A DNA stretch of 64,000 nt, taken from assembly GCA_904419285.1 (NCBI GenBank), contig CAJFQZ010000005.1, forward strand, positions 41,018 to 105,017, written 5' to 3'. Below, piece after piece: positions 17,165 to 24,822 of the stretch. Under the pieces are notes generated by a model. It ran no database searches. It was not told where the DNA came from and saw only the letters and a program-made list of their open reading frames with translations. Numbering within the stretch: the stretch's first letter is position 1; every line of letters starts with the position of its first letter. The translations under genes and the position numbers were made by a program. The stretch comes from Lachnospiraceae bacterium UBA1818 (GTDB lineage: Bacteria; Bacillota; Clostridia; Lachnospirales; Lachnospiraceae).

Positions 17165-18517
17165 TTACCCGATACTGACCGTAAATTCTTCATCTCCCAT
17201 ACGCACTCTGTCACCGTCTGAGAGCGGAGTATCCACACCCGCTTCCAGTACATGTCCGTTAAGGAATGCGTGGTTGGTAGAATGATTATCCTGTATGAAG
17301 CACTCATTATTCCGGATCGTGATCAGTGCATGTCTCCTGCTGATCGCTGCATTGCCTGCGATACAGTAGTCTACATTTCCCGCATCTTTACCAAACCAGA
17401 AGGAAGCCTTGTTGATATAGATAGTCTCCCCTGTCTTCTGCCTGATCAGGCGGACACTCTGGAGCACTCCGTTGTTGATCATCTGACCGCCCAGCACCAT
17501 GGTCTCATTGCGGTACGGAAGCTCTGACGTCTCCCCATAACCGGAGCCTGACGGATTCTGAGCCTGCTGCGGCGCCTGGTATGGCTGCTGTGCCTGATAC
17601 GGCTGCTGACCCTGATACGGCTGCTGGCCCTGATATGGCTGCTGTGCGCCCCTCTGCTGCTGTGCGCGCTGTTCTGCCATCTGCATCTCCTGATAGAACT
17701 GCTGGGGATTATGTATCAGCAGCTCCATCTTACTGCGGTACTGCCTGATCAGGATCGCAAAACAGATATCTGCTGTCGCCAGTCCTGCATTAGCAAAGAA
17801 ATTCAGCACTTCCACGTCAGCTAATGACATAAGAGCTCCGATCGCTGCTACTCCCCCGCTGATATAGCAGAGGATCTCCACATACAGTGAAATCTCCTCA
17901 TCCGGCTGTCCTGTAAGCAATGTGTCTTTTATTTTTACGATCATTTTGTTTAATTTCAGATAATAAATGATCTGCACTGCGGCAGCTCCGGCAAAGATGA
18001 TCATGATAAATACCAGGAGCGCATTTACTGATCCTGTAGAACCATAATATCCCGATACGGAATTTACAGCTGACAGAGCAACAATGCAGAGGATCTCCAG
18101 CAGTACAGCCCCAATGCAGGCAAACACAAGCTGGATGATCGCGATCACCCGCGCCATCGTCAAACCGGCTGATGCGGTCCCCGGCAGCATGTTTCTCTTA
18201 GCCGCTGCAAATATCAGCCAGATCCCTGCCACGATCACCATCGCCGGCAGCATGCTGACCAGCATAGAGAATACTGATATTCCGTTGAACATGCCTGAGA
18301 CAGCCCGAACAGCGCTGTAATCAAGACTGCTGTATCCCCCGCTCATCGCCATGATCTGATCCATAAGATCCGTGACCTCGGATCCCCCTGCAAGACTTCC
18401 CACCAGTCCGAACAAGACATATACAGAATATCCGATCGCTCCCACAAGGAACAGTACAGATACCGACATCTTTCGTATTATACTGATTGCTCCATTCTGC
18501 CCATTTGTTGTGTACAT
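17165..18517 (-). CDS. Polytopic membrane protein with cytoplasmic C-terminal FHA domain
   Basis: 450 residues. About six membrane segments occupy residues 17-270, then a Gln/Pro/Tyr-rich linker with four QQPYQ(G/A) repeats, then an FHA domain (about 370-450) with SRRHA and a downstream NHAFLNG loop, the phospho-threonine binding signature. FHA domains read the output of Ser/Thr kinases, and two kinases and a PP2C phosphatase are encoded upstream in the same array. It may recruit a phosphorylated T7SS component to the membrane; the partner is unknown. Confidence 0.8.
   Translation of the reverse strand: MYTTNGQNGAISIIRKMSVSVLFLVGAIGYSVYVLFGLVGSLAGGSEVTDLMDQIMAMSGGYSSLDYSAVRAVSGMFNGISVFSMLVSMLPAMVIVAGIWLIFAAAKRNMLPGTASAGLTMARVIAIIQLVFACIGAVLLEILCIVALSAVNSVSGYYGSTGSVNALLVFIMIIFAGAAAVQIIYYLKLNKMIVKIKDTLLTGQPDEEISLYVEILCYISGGVAAIGALMSLADVEVLNFFANAGLATADICFAILIRQYRSKMELLIHNPQQFYQEMQMAEQRAQQQRGAQQPYQGQQPYQGQQPYQAQQPYQAPQQAQNPSGSGYGETSELPYRNETMVLGGQMINNGVLQSVRLIRQKTGETIYINKASFWFGKDAGNVDYCIAGNAAISRRHALITIRNNECFIQDNHSTNHAFLNGHVLEAGVDTPLSDGDRVRMGDEEFTVSIG
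17576..17647 (-). repeat. Four 18-nt tandem repeats coding QQPYQ(G/A)
   Basis: Four imperfect 18-nt units in frame inside the FHA membrane protein gene, each giving six residues of a flexible linker. Copy number may vary between strains by slippage. Confidence 0.85.
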
Positions 18518-18550
18518 AGTTTCTTTCCTCCCTTTTCGCTTTTGTTTTTC

Positions 18551-18574
18551 TGCCCCTGCTCCGCTGCAGGGGCA
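18551..18574. repeat. Inverted repeat in the leader of the FHA membrane protein gene
   Basis: TGCCCCTGC and GCAGGGGCA, a perfect 9-bp stem with a 6-nt loop, 33 nt before the FHA gene start. It has no T tract on the minus strand, so it is not a standard terminator; it may stabilise or regulate the mRNA. Confidence 0.6.
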
Positions 18575-18660
18575 GTAATCTGTACTCTGACAGAATCAAC
18601 GCTTCATCCGGGACCATATATCGTCCCATATGTATCAACGTTTATTGAAATATACAGGTT

Positions 18661-18687
18661 CCTGCCATAAGAACACCTCCGTTTCCT
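18661..18687 (-). repeat. 27-bp repeat copy A: remnant of an effector-partner gene start
   Basis: 26 of 27 bases equal 23520-23546, which holds the ribosome site, ATG and first codons (MAG...) of the 90-residue partner gene. Here the reading is MAGTCIFQ then stop. It therefore looks like the scar of a lost or recombined copy of that gene. Confidence 0.75.
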
Positions 18688-18718
18688 GACATTTTTGTTC
18701 TAAGCATTCCAAACTATT

Positions 18719-19168
18719 TTATAAACTTCTGCGCACTTCATCGAACCATTCCATAAAAATTTCGCTGGAATCTACCCCTGTTTTTGCAGAACATATTGAT
18801 TCATATTGATATTTCGTATCAAATTTTCCGCTGTCACAGTCGTAAACCAATTTAACCTCCGTCGGAACCGGTTTTTCATAACGTTTGCAGGCTTCCTGCA
18901 TTTTTTCTAAATCTGATTCGCCAAGATCTAAAAACTCCCAGACTGCATCTGTATCGGACACAATTTTATTGGTAGTTTTTAATTCCCCTTGTATTTCAAA
19001 AAAAGCATTAAATGAAATACTGTTCTCTTCAATAGAACCATATATATAAATTTTATCAGCCTCATTCCCCACAAATTCCAAACATAATGTAATCATTTGA
19101 ACCTGAATGTCCATAAATTCATCTTCAAATACTTTTCCCATTCTTCTCTTCACTCCTATATAATCCAT
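18719..19168 (-). CDS. YezG/DUF600-type immunity protein (intact copy)
   Basis: 149 residues. The pattern (N-terminal helix, YGSIEENSISFNAFFE strand pair, P-T-E-V-K-L-VYD strand, C-terminal FMEWFDEVRRSL helix) fits the YezG/DUF600 immunity family, which neutralises LXG nuclease toxins such as YeeF of B. subtilis. It is the last gene of the immunity island. A broken relative of its 3' end lies at 20754-20830, closer to the toxin. Confidence 0.65.
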   Translation of the reverse strand: MDYIGVKRRMGKVFEDEFMDIQVQMITLCLEFVGNEADKIYIYGSIEENSISFNAFFEIQGELKTTNKIVSDTDAVWEFLDLGESDLEKMQEACKRYEKPVPTEVKLVYDCDSGKFDTKYQYESICSAKTGVDSSEIFMEWFDEVRRSL

Positions 19169-19238
19169 GCAATCTTACAAGCGCTTTCCCTTCTTGCTGC
19201 AGAATCTTTTAGATAGAATCTTATCACTCTACATTAAT

Positions 19239-19448
19239 TCAGATAAATCTGCCATCTGTTTCCTGCAGATAGCTTTCTGTATCGAAATGTGATTCAAGAA
19301 TGTTTTCCAAACTGCATATATCAACATAGTCATTATTACTTAAGCATTCTTTTATTTCAGAAAGTGATCGGTCTATCCTTTTCTTGATCAAGGGAATATA
19401 TGTCTTCTCATTTCCATCTTGAGAGACCTTAAATTTTATTTCACTCAT
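19239..19448 (-). CDS. Short paralogue of the 108-residue toxin-adjacent protein (internal deletion)
   Basis: 69 residues. The first 48 align with residues 1-48 of the 20835-21161 product (both with IKFK...DGNEK and NNDY(V/I)DIC) and the rest with its residues 86-106, so 37 residues are missing in frame. It may be a non-functional remnant or a minimal form. A RBS-like AGGGAGA precedes the ATG. Confidence 0.55.
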   Translation of the reverse strand: MSEIKFKVSQDGNEKTYIPLIKKRIDRSLSEIKECLSNNDYVDICSLENILESHFDTESYLQETDGRFI

Positions 19449-19467
19449 AAGGTATTCTCCCTGTGAA

Positions 19468-19725
19468 TTATTTCAGTTCTAACAGTTTCTCAATTTTCTC
19501 TAACTCTAAAATTATAGGGCTTGTATAATCCATTGTATCGTCAACAAAACAACGAACTATGCTGTTCCAATGAATATCAGGGAGCTCATTGACATTATCG
19601 CAGGATATAATCTGTAACATAACACCATATATTTTTTTTATTATTCCTGAATAGTGTAACTGCGTATTATATTCAGAACGAAGGATCTGTATGATTTTTT
19701 CACAGTGCTGCTTAATCTCTTCCAT
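19468..19725 (-). CDS. Small helical putative immunity protein
   Basis: 85 residues, mainly helical, acidic, with no signal or membrane segment. I recognise no family. It sits inside the immunity island between the DUF2185 gene and the shortened paralogue, so a role as an orphan immunity protein is plausible. Confidence 0.5.
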   Translation of the reverse strand: MEEIKQHCEKIIQILRSEYNTQLHYSGIIKKIYGVMLQIISCDNVNELPDIHWNSIVRCFVDDTMDYTSPIILELEKIEKLLELK

Positions 19726-19739
19726 ATCTAAGCTTCTTT

Positions 19740-20087
19740 CTAAATTTGCTTTTGCAAAATTTCTTCAATTGTCGTCTCTCTATCATCCTTTAAATCATAA
19801 AAGCCTGTATGCACGCCCGCCTCATAGAGCCAGCATAAATCTGTTCCATATGGCGCATCAAAAATTTCCAGCATTACAGGGGCAAATTTATAAACAGATT
19901 CTGCGTTCAAAATTTTAAAATTACGGCTATCTGAAACAAATTCATCGTCGTCTTCGGATGAATACAGCGTCCAGCCATTTAGTTCCTTTATTTCACTTTT
20001 TTCTCTGAAAGAGTATCTGACGGGATAACCTTTTATAATATTTTCCGACACCACAAATCCGCCAAAAGCTGTATTATTTATTTTCAT
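19740..20087 (-). CDS. DUF2185/Imm33-like immunity protein
   Basis: 115 residues. The order GGFVVSENI...PVRYSFRE...NGWTLYSSEDDDEF...SRNFKIL matches the DUF2185 (Imm33-type) fold, found widely as immunity genes in polymorphic toxin loci. No matching toxin tip is seen nearby, so it is probably an orphan immunity gene guarding against toxins of other strains. It overlaps the ankyrin gene by 14 nt. Confidence 0.65.
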   Translation of the reverse strand: MKINNTAFGGFVVSENIIKGYPVRYSFREKSEIKELNGWTLYSSEDDDEFVSDSRNFKILNAESVYKFAPVMLEIFDAPYGTDLCWLYEAGVHTGFYDLKDDRETTIEEILQKQI

Positions 20088-20616
20088 CTGCTTCTCCTCC
20101 CAGCAGGCTTATTAGTCCATTTCTCCATGGATATTCTTTCACATAGTCAACACATGTTTTGTCAAAACTGTCCTTTTCATAAATATTTGAACCGCGATCT
20201 ATTAAATATTTATATACCGGCATCATCTCCTCTGTTGTCAGCTTTACAACGGTAATCGCGTATTTAAGAGGGATAGCGCCATATTTATCTTTTCCGTTTA
20301 TGTCAATGCCCGCCTCAACCAGCAGTTGAGTTGCTTTTAACATGTACTGCGGCTCAGGTCTCAACACTGAAAAATAAAATATATGAAGCGCATTTCTTTG
20401 ATCTTTTGGACTTTTAAAATTAACCTCCGCTCCCTCAGATAATAAAAATTGAATAATTTTTATTTTTTCTTCCGCATTATGATCATTAACAAATGCTAAT
20501 TGAAGCAGACTCAATCCTACATACTTATTGAACAAATTAGGATCTCCCGTATAGTATTTCAAAAAATCTGCATAAGTGCCGTCTCTTACTGCATCAAAAA
20601 TATCCGTGATTTTCAT
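20074..20616 (-). CDS. Ankyrin-repeat protein, putative immunity protein
   Basis: 180 residues with about four degenerate ankyrin repeats, each with a helix pair ending in a LL..GA-(D/E)-(I/V)N type turn (for example FLLSEGAEVNFKS and LLVEAGIDINGKD). Ankyrin proteins are common as immunity genes near polymorphic toxins. AGGAGG precedes the start. Its toxin partner is unknown. Confidence 0.65.
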   Translation of the reverse strand: MKITDIFDAVRDGTYADFLKYYTGDPNLFNKYVGLSLLQLAFVNDHNAEEKIKIIQFLLSEGAEVNFKSPKDQRNALHIFYFSVLRPEPQYMLKATQLLVEAGIDINGKDKYGAIPLKYAITVVKLTTEEMMPVYKYLIDRGSNIYEKDSFDKTCVDYVKEYPWRNGLISLLGGEADENK

Positions 20617-20753
20617 CCTTTATCTCCTCCTTAATTCCACCACCATATCTATTGGATATTCTTTTGGTATATCTACCATAAACTTTATTTCAGTTTTATA
20701 AACCAGCTTATAGCCGATCAACATTTCATACCAGCAGACTTTTTTCAATTTTC

Positions 20754-20830
20754 TCAAACTTCATCGAATCATTTCATAAAACTTTTGCTCTCTCTGATCC
20801 TTACAAAACATATTGCGTTATATTAATATC
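20754..20830 (-). pseudogene. Decayed 3' remnant of a YezG/DUF600 immunity gene
   Basis: Read on the minus strand this gives ICFVRIRESKSFMK, a stop, then FDEV and a stop. It aligns with the end of the 18719-19168 product (ICSAKTGVDSSEIFMEWFDEV); a TGA replaces the Trp codon. The DNA is also visibly similar. From 20640 to 20753 a further 40-codon open stretch without a start lies downstream, which I cannot assign. Confidence 0.65.
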
Positions 20831-20834
20831 TCCC

Positions 20835-21161
20835 CTATTCTCCAAATAGTTTATCGTCTATTTCCTGCAAGTATCTTTCTGTATCAAAATGCGATTCAAT
20901 AATATTTTTCAAAAAATCTGTTTCGACTATCCTGTCATCTTCATACAGTTCAATTTTAGCATCTTTTTTTTTCAATTCTTCAATTAAGTCATTCATATGC
21001 TGTAGACCATCAATATCCTCTAAATTACATATATCTATATAGTCGTTATTATGTAATCTTTCCCGTATTTCAGAAAGGGGACAATTCATCCTTTTCTTAA
21101 GCAAAAGGATATACTTCTTTTCATTTCCATCATTAGAAATCTTAAATTTTATTTCAGCCAT
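20835..21161 (-). CDS. Toxin-adjacent small protein, likely cognate immunity protein
   Basis: 108 residues, cytoplasmic, charged. It has an N-terminal strand IKFKISNDGNEKKYI, a helix, and a coiled segment with LIEELKKKDAKIELYEDD. It starts 18 nt after the LXG toxin stop with a GGAGGAGAT ribosome site, the usual position of the matching immunity gene. A shortened paralogue lies at 19239-19448. I do not recognise the family. Confidence 0.6.
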   Translation of the reverse strand: MAEIKFKISNDGNEKKYILLLKKRMNCPLSEIRERLHNNDYIDICNLEDIDGLQHMNDLIEELKKKDAKIELYEDDRIVETDFLKNIIESHFDTERYLQEIDDKLFGE

Positions 21162-21179
21162 AGGATATCTCCTCCAACT

Positions 21180-23225
21180 TTAAAAATCATAAATATCATC
21201 TATCTGTCTTCCCGGTAGACTGTTTTTCCAATTCCCTCCGTGCCAACCTTTAAAATGCTCATTTTGTGTGACAGGATATATAATTTCTCCTCTATTTGCC
21301 AGCTGTGGATATTGAGAAGCACTGTATGTATGGTGCCCTTGTATTGTCTTGCCATCAAATTTAGGTTTTTTTCCACTCAAAATATCGTTAATTTGTTCTT
21401 GTGTCCAATTTCTAGTTAACGACTCATTATTTAATATTCTTTGACGTTCTTGAGACCAAAATTGATCAACACCTGTTGCTCTTCGTTTTGAAAATCTTTT
21501 ATTCCACATATACTGTTCATATTCAGACTTTGTAATTGTTCGATCATCTATCTTTCTTTTTAATTCGCTTATCTTTTTAGAACTCAACTGTTTTTGAGTT
21601 ATCGGATGAGAAGTCAAATCCATACCTTTCGTTCTTTGGGCTATAATATTTTCTGCTTTACCTCTTCCACCTCCAATCTCCAGCTCCTTCGCCCTCAGCG
21701 CAGTCACTTCATCCCAGTTCACCTTATTGACCGCAAGCTGCTCCTCGACCTTCGCGTCCGCCAGCTTCCACGCGTCAAGATCTGCCTGGCTCATGCCCGG
21801 ATGGTTGTTATGGATTCCCAGCTCCGCCTCGCTCATAAACTGATTATACCGCTTAGCGTCTTCATAACTCATCCGGTCTGTGAACTTAGGACCTTCCGTG
21901 ATTCCGATCTTCTGACCTGCCCAGTCTGCTCCTTTGTCGAGTCCGAGATTCAGCCCGATGTTCAGGGCTGCAGACTGCACCTGATTCAGATTCAGATGTT
22001 CCGTGGCAAAGGTCGTTATCTCTCCGCTGACATAATCAACCGCCCTGTCTTTCACCGTCTCTGTCACGATCGTACGGCCTGCCGCCTTGATCACAGCGCC
22101 CTTTCCCAATCCGGCCGCGCCGTTCACGGCATGTCCGACAGGGATGCACATTCCTGCCACCGTCATGTTGAGTGAGCCCCACAGGTCATAGAGTTCCTGG
22201 TTTCCCGCGAAAATCGTATCCCGGATCGGGTTCACCGCCGCAGTCTCAAGATCACCGATGCTTCCCAGATACCAGTCCTGCGCGCCTTCTGTCGCCGTAC
22301 TCACGCCATAAGCGATAGAACAGCCGCCGGTGACCGCCGCTGTAACTACGATCGGCGTCGCCGCGCCTGCGGTAAAAACAATGGCCGCTATACCCACTCC
22401 TGCCGCAAGAGCGCCCTGGAGCATTTTCACCTGGCCTTCCTGCTCTCTCGCCTCGCATGCAGCCTCATAGTCTGCCTGCATCTGGGCAAAAGCTTTCTCC
22501 TGCTCTGCCGCTGCCAGCTCGATCTCTTCCTGATGCTCCTCCACGTACTGTCCTGCGGCGACTGCCCTCTGATACAGATCCAGCATATTCGTATTGCCCG
22601 CCACAGCTCCGGGCTGATAGGACGGTATACTGGTGCCGTTATTGAGATAGTCCAGCACCGCCGCCTGTAGACTGTCGATCATCCCCTGCACATCTGACCG
22701 CGCTGCCTGAAGTTCACTGCTCTCATAATCACCGATCTCCGTCTCGAAATCTCCAAGCTCGCTTTTCAGGCCGTCCAACGTGTTCTTCAGATTATCGATC
22801 GAAGGATTTTTCAGATAGATCAGGTCTGAAACACTGTTCACACTTCTCCCGATACTGTCTGATACCTCCTGCAGAGTCTCCGACTCTCTCCCAAGCTTGT
22901 CCTGTACTTCCCGCAGAATCTCCTGCGGGATACTGGAATAGAGACTGGCGTCGATGTCATAATAACCGATTTTATATAACAGCAGCCTTGCCTGATAGTA
23001 CTGCAGCGTAGTCTGCAGAAAACTGACAAGCAGTCCATGCACTTCCTGGAGATACGCCTTGGCTGATTCAGCACTGGCTCCGCTGAAGCTTTCCATCGAT
23101 ATCAGCCTCTCATATTCTCCCGACCAGTCTTCCAATTCATTATACCATCCGCTGATCCTGTTGCATATCATAACATACAGCTGATCCATCGCCGCATATT
23201 TGATCACATATTCTTTTCCACTCAT
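21180..23225 (-). CDS. LXG-domain polymorphic toxin with C-terminal GHH/HNH-type nuclease
   Basis: 681 residues. Residues 1-210 form the helical LXG-type targeting domain (with the WSGEYERLISMESFSG segment). A linker and a hydrophobic glycine/alanine stretch follow (about 275-310), then a pre-toxin region. The tip, from about residue 525, ends with QGHHTYSASQYP (His631, His632) and an EHFKGWHGGNW motif, the pattern of GHH/HNH-Endonuclease VII-like toxins. It probably enters rival cells through the T7SS and cuts nucleic acid. The tip DNA is clearly more AT-rich than the rest of the gene. Partner genes lie upstream, immunity genes downstream. The LXG class is firm; the exact nuclease family is less so. 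Confidence 0.85.
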   Translation of the reverse strand: MSGKEYVIKYAAMDQLYVMICNRISGWYNELEDWSGEYERLISMESFSGASAESAKAYLQEVHGLLVSFLQTTLQYYQARLLLYKIGYYDIDASLYSSIPQEILREVQDKLGRESETLQEVSDSIGRSVNSVSDLIYLKNPSIDNLKNTLDGLKSELGDFETEIGDYESSELQAARSDVQGMIDSLQAAVLDYLNNGTSIPSYQPGAVAGNTNMLDLYQRAVAAGQYVEEHQEEIELAAAEQEKAFAQMQADYEAACEAREQEGQVKMLQGALAAGVGIAAIVFTAGAATPIVVTAAVTGGCSIAYGVSTATEGAQDWYLGSIGDLETAAVNPIRDTIFAGNQELYDLWGSLNMTVAGMCIPVGHAVNGAAGLGKGAVIKAAGRTIVTETVKDRAVDYVSGEITTFATEHLNLNQVQSAALNIGLNLGLDKGADWAGQKIGITEGPKFTDRMSYEDAKRYNQFMSEAELGIHNNHPGMSQADLDAWKLADAKVEEQLAVNKVNWDEVTALRAKELEIGGGRGKAENIIAQRTKGMDLTSHPITQKQLSSKKISELKRKIDDRTITKSEYEQYMWNKRFSKRRATGVDQFWSQERQRILNNESLTRNWTQEQINDILSGKKPKFDGKTIQGHHTYSASQYPQLANRGEIIYPVTQNEHFKGWHGGNWKNSLPGRQIDDIYDF

Positions 23226-23254
23226 ACTGCCGCCACCTTTGCTTCACATCTGTC

Positions 23255-23527
23255 TTATTTCCAGAGCTGTGCCAGAAGTTTATCCACAGCGTCCAGGCTG
23301 TTTCCCATCTTCCGGATTGCCTCGATATCCTTCAGCAGAAGGCTCCGATAGTTCTGCATGACTGCCTGCAGCTGTCCGTACTGCGCCACATACTGTTCAA
23401 AAGCATCCGCCTTTTCCCCCATCGAAGACCAGCTCTCCGCCGTAATATTGATATTTTCCGCAGCGCTTTTCATAGAAGCGATCCGCGCCACGAAATAGAC
23501 CTGATTCAGCCCGATCGTCCCTGCCAT
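23255..23527 (-). CDS. LXG partner protein (WXG-like)
   Basis: 90 residues, two helices with a WSSMG turn near residue 33, the length and fold of WXG100/LXG accessory proteins. It lies 29 nt upstream of the LXG toxin and probably binds its targeting domain. Its ribosome site and first codons are duplicated at 18661-18687. Confidence 0.7.
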   Translation of the reverse strand: MAGTIGLNQVYFVARIASMKSAAENINITAESWSSMGEKADAFEQYVAQYGQLQAVMQNYRSLLLKDIEAIRKMGNSLDAVDKLLAQLWK

Positions 23528-23546
23528 AAGAACACCCCCGTTTCCT
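23520..23546 (-). repeat. 27-bp repeat copy B at the start of the LXG partner gene
   Basis: Holds GGGGGT, the ATG and the first two codons of the 90-residue gene. 26/27 identical to 18661-18687, in the same orientation, 4859 bp apart. The two copies bracket the LXG toxin and its immunity island. Confidence 0.8.
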
Positions 23547-23997
23547 AATTACAAAGCTTCTCAATTGTATTGATCAGTGAATTGATCAGAGATCCCAGGT
23601 ACAGGATATCCCCATTGAGCTGCATGTTCTCATTCTCCAGCCGCGTGATCTCGTCGCACACCGCGTCCAGGATCTCGTCGATCCGGTCTACATAGGTATC
23701 GTAGCCGGGCACGATCGTGCTGTTGAATTCGTTCGCCGTCTTTGTACTTTTATCCCCGGTCCACTCTGTAAACTGCGAGCCGTTCTGGGCATAATCCTTC
23801 AGGGACTGATACCTTCCCTTTGCGACTGCTTTCTGCGTCTCCAGGTTTGATTTCACTGTCTTCAGGCGGGAAATCTTCTCCCTGTTCTGCCTGCATGTAC
23901 TCTCCTTGCTTTCCCGTTCCCTCTCATAGCCTGACTTCTGGCTTCTGGCATTCTGGAGTTCCCGCTGCCGTCTCTGCTCCTCACTTGACGTCCCCAC
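23545..23997 (-). CDS. DUF5082-like coiled-coil protein of the LXG module
   Basis: 150 residues: a very charged N-terminal coil, a YAQNGSQFTEWTGDKS loop, then a second long coil. It overlaps the end of the DUF4176 gene by 17 nt. Together with DUF4176 and the WXG-like partner it makes the usual set before an LXG toxin. Confidence 0.65.
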   Translation of the reverse strand: MGTSSEEQRRQRELQNARSQKSGYERERESKESTCRQNREKISRLKTVKSNLETQKAVAKGRYQSLKDYAQNGSQFTEWTGDKSTKTANEFNSTIVPGYDTYVDRIDEILDAVCDEITRLENENMQLNGDILYLGSLINSLINTIEKLCN

Positions 23998-24331
23998 TTT
24001 CGCCCCTCCTCTTTTTATTCCACTCGATCACATTCACGCGGTCAAAATCAGAATTGCGGTACCACTCATTGATATTATCAACCATCATCTTATCATCGTC
24101 GTCCGTATATCCCTCGAAGACTACCTTTGCGATATCCTCATGGTTAAAATACATGATCTGATCCCCAATGATTCCCTGTGGATAGAGGCATCCGCCATAG
24201 TCGAAAAATCCTGCCGGCACGGTTACCGCCGTGACAAGCCCTCTCGCGATGATTACGACTTTCTGGACTCCGCCTTTTAAGATTACGATGCTCCCGAGCG
24301 GGAGATAATCTATCTTCTCTTTTCCTTCCAT
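23981..24331 (-). CDS. DUF4176 protein of the LXG/T7SS module
   Basis: 116 residues. The start LPLGSIVILKGGVQKVVIIARG, a DYGGCLYPQGI segment and a FEGYTDDD end match the DUF4176 family, small proteins nearly always encoded with T7SS/LXG genes in Firmicutes. AAAGGA precedes the ATG at a 9-nt distance. Its molecular role is not known to me. Confidence 0.8.
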   Translation of the reverse strand: MEGKEKIDYLPLGSIVILKGGVQKVVIIARGLVTAVTVPAGFFDYGGCLYPQGIIGDQIMYFNHEDIAKVVFEGYTDDDDKMMVDNINEWYRNSDFDRVNVIEWNKKRRGESGDVK

Positions 24332-24416
24332 TATGCATTTCCTTTCTCATTTCATCTGGACTGTATTTTTATCTGAACTGTGTCAGTTATCTTCTTTTCT
24401 CATTCTGAGGTATTCC

Positions 24417-24438
24417 CCGGGGCGCTGACGCGCCCCGG
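24417..24438. repeat. GC-rich stem-loop between the WXG100 and DUF4176 genes
   Basis: CCGGGGCGC and GCGCCCCGG with a 4-nt loop, a perfect 9-bp stem of nine G:C pairs, 34 nt after the WXG100 stop. No T tract follows on either strand. It probably slows decay of the upstream mRNA or causes partial termination, which would raise WXG100 output above that of later genes. Confidence 0.75.
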
Positions 24439-24471
24439 AGCCCTTCTGGCAAAACTGCCGTTCTTCGCCGC

Positions 24472-24765
24472 TTAAGCTCTGAACTGGCTTGCGATGCTCG
24501 CATCTGTCTCTTCCACGATCTTTGCCGTAGAGTCAAGAGCCTGTGCGATCTCACGGATAAGCTCTTCCGCTTTCTGGAATCCCGGTTTCAGTTCCTGATA
24601 GCGTGCTGCGTAGGACTCGCTTGCAGCGCCTTCCCACTCACTCTGCAGCGTCTGGAGCAGAGAATCCATCTTTGTGATGACTCCGTTCACAGTATCCGCC
24701 TCATTGCGGTACTGGTTTGCTCTCTCCCTCATCTGATCCGGGGTGATTCTGATTTGATTTGCCAT
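24472..24765 (-). CDS. esxA: WXG100 protein (EsxA-like)
   Basis: 97 residues, helix-turn-helix with the WXG motif as Trp44-Glu45-Gly46 (SEWEGAAS). It has no signal peptide. WXG100 proteins are the hallmark substrates of T7SS, secreted as dimers and needed for the machine to work. It lies directly after essC (57 nt). A C-terminal YxxxD/E export motif is not present. A strong AAGGAGG ribosome site and the stem-loop downstream point to high expression. Confidence 0.92.
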   Translation of the reverse strand: MANQIRITPDQMRERANQYRNEADTVNGVITKMDSLLQTLQSEWEGAASESYAARYQELKPGFQKAEELIREIAQALDSTAKIVEETDASIASQFRA

Positions 24766-24822
24766 AGGTTTCTTCCTCCTTGGAAATTTATTTATATATC
24801 CGGTTTCCCGGGTATATACCTG

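Noticed and set aside
17576-17647. Tandem repeats considered as a CRISPR array
   Set aside because: Units are 18 nt, back to back without spacers, and code for a QQPYQ linker in frame.
18321-18638. Minus-strand frame of 105 codons at the start of the FHA membrane protein gene
   Set aside because: Mostly in another frame of the FHA gene, with no ribosome site; the FHA protein's start and membrane helices are convincing.
20640-20753. 40-codon open stretch KVCWYEMLIGYKLVYKT... downstream of the YezG remnant
   Set aside because: It has no start codon with a ribosome site and no match to a family I can name; probably more decayed immunity DNA.
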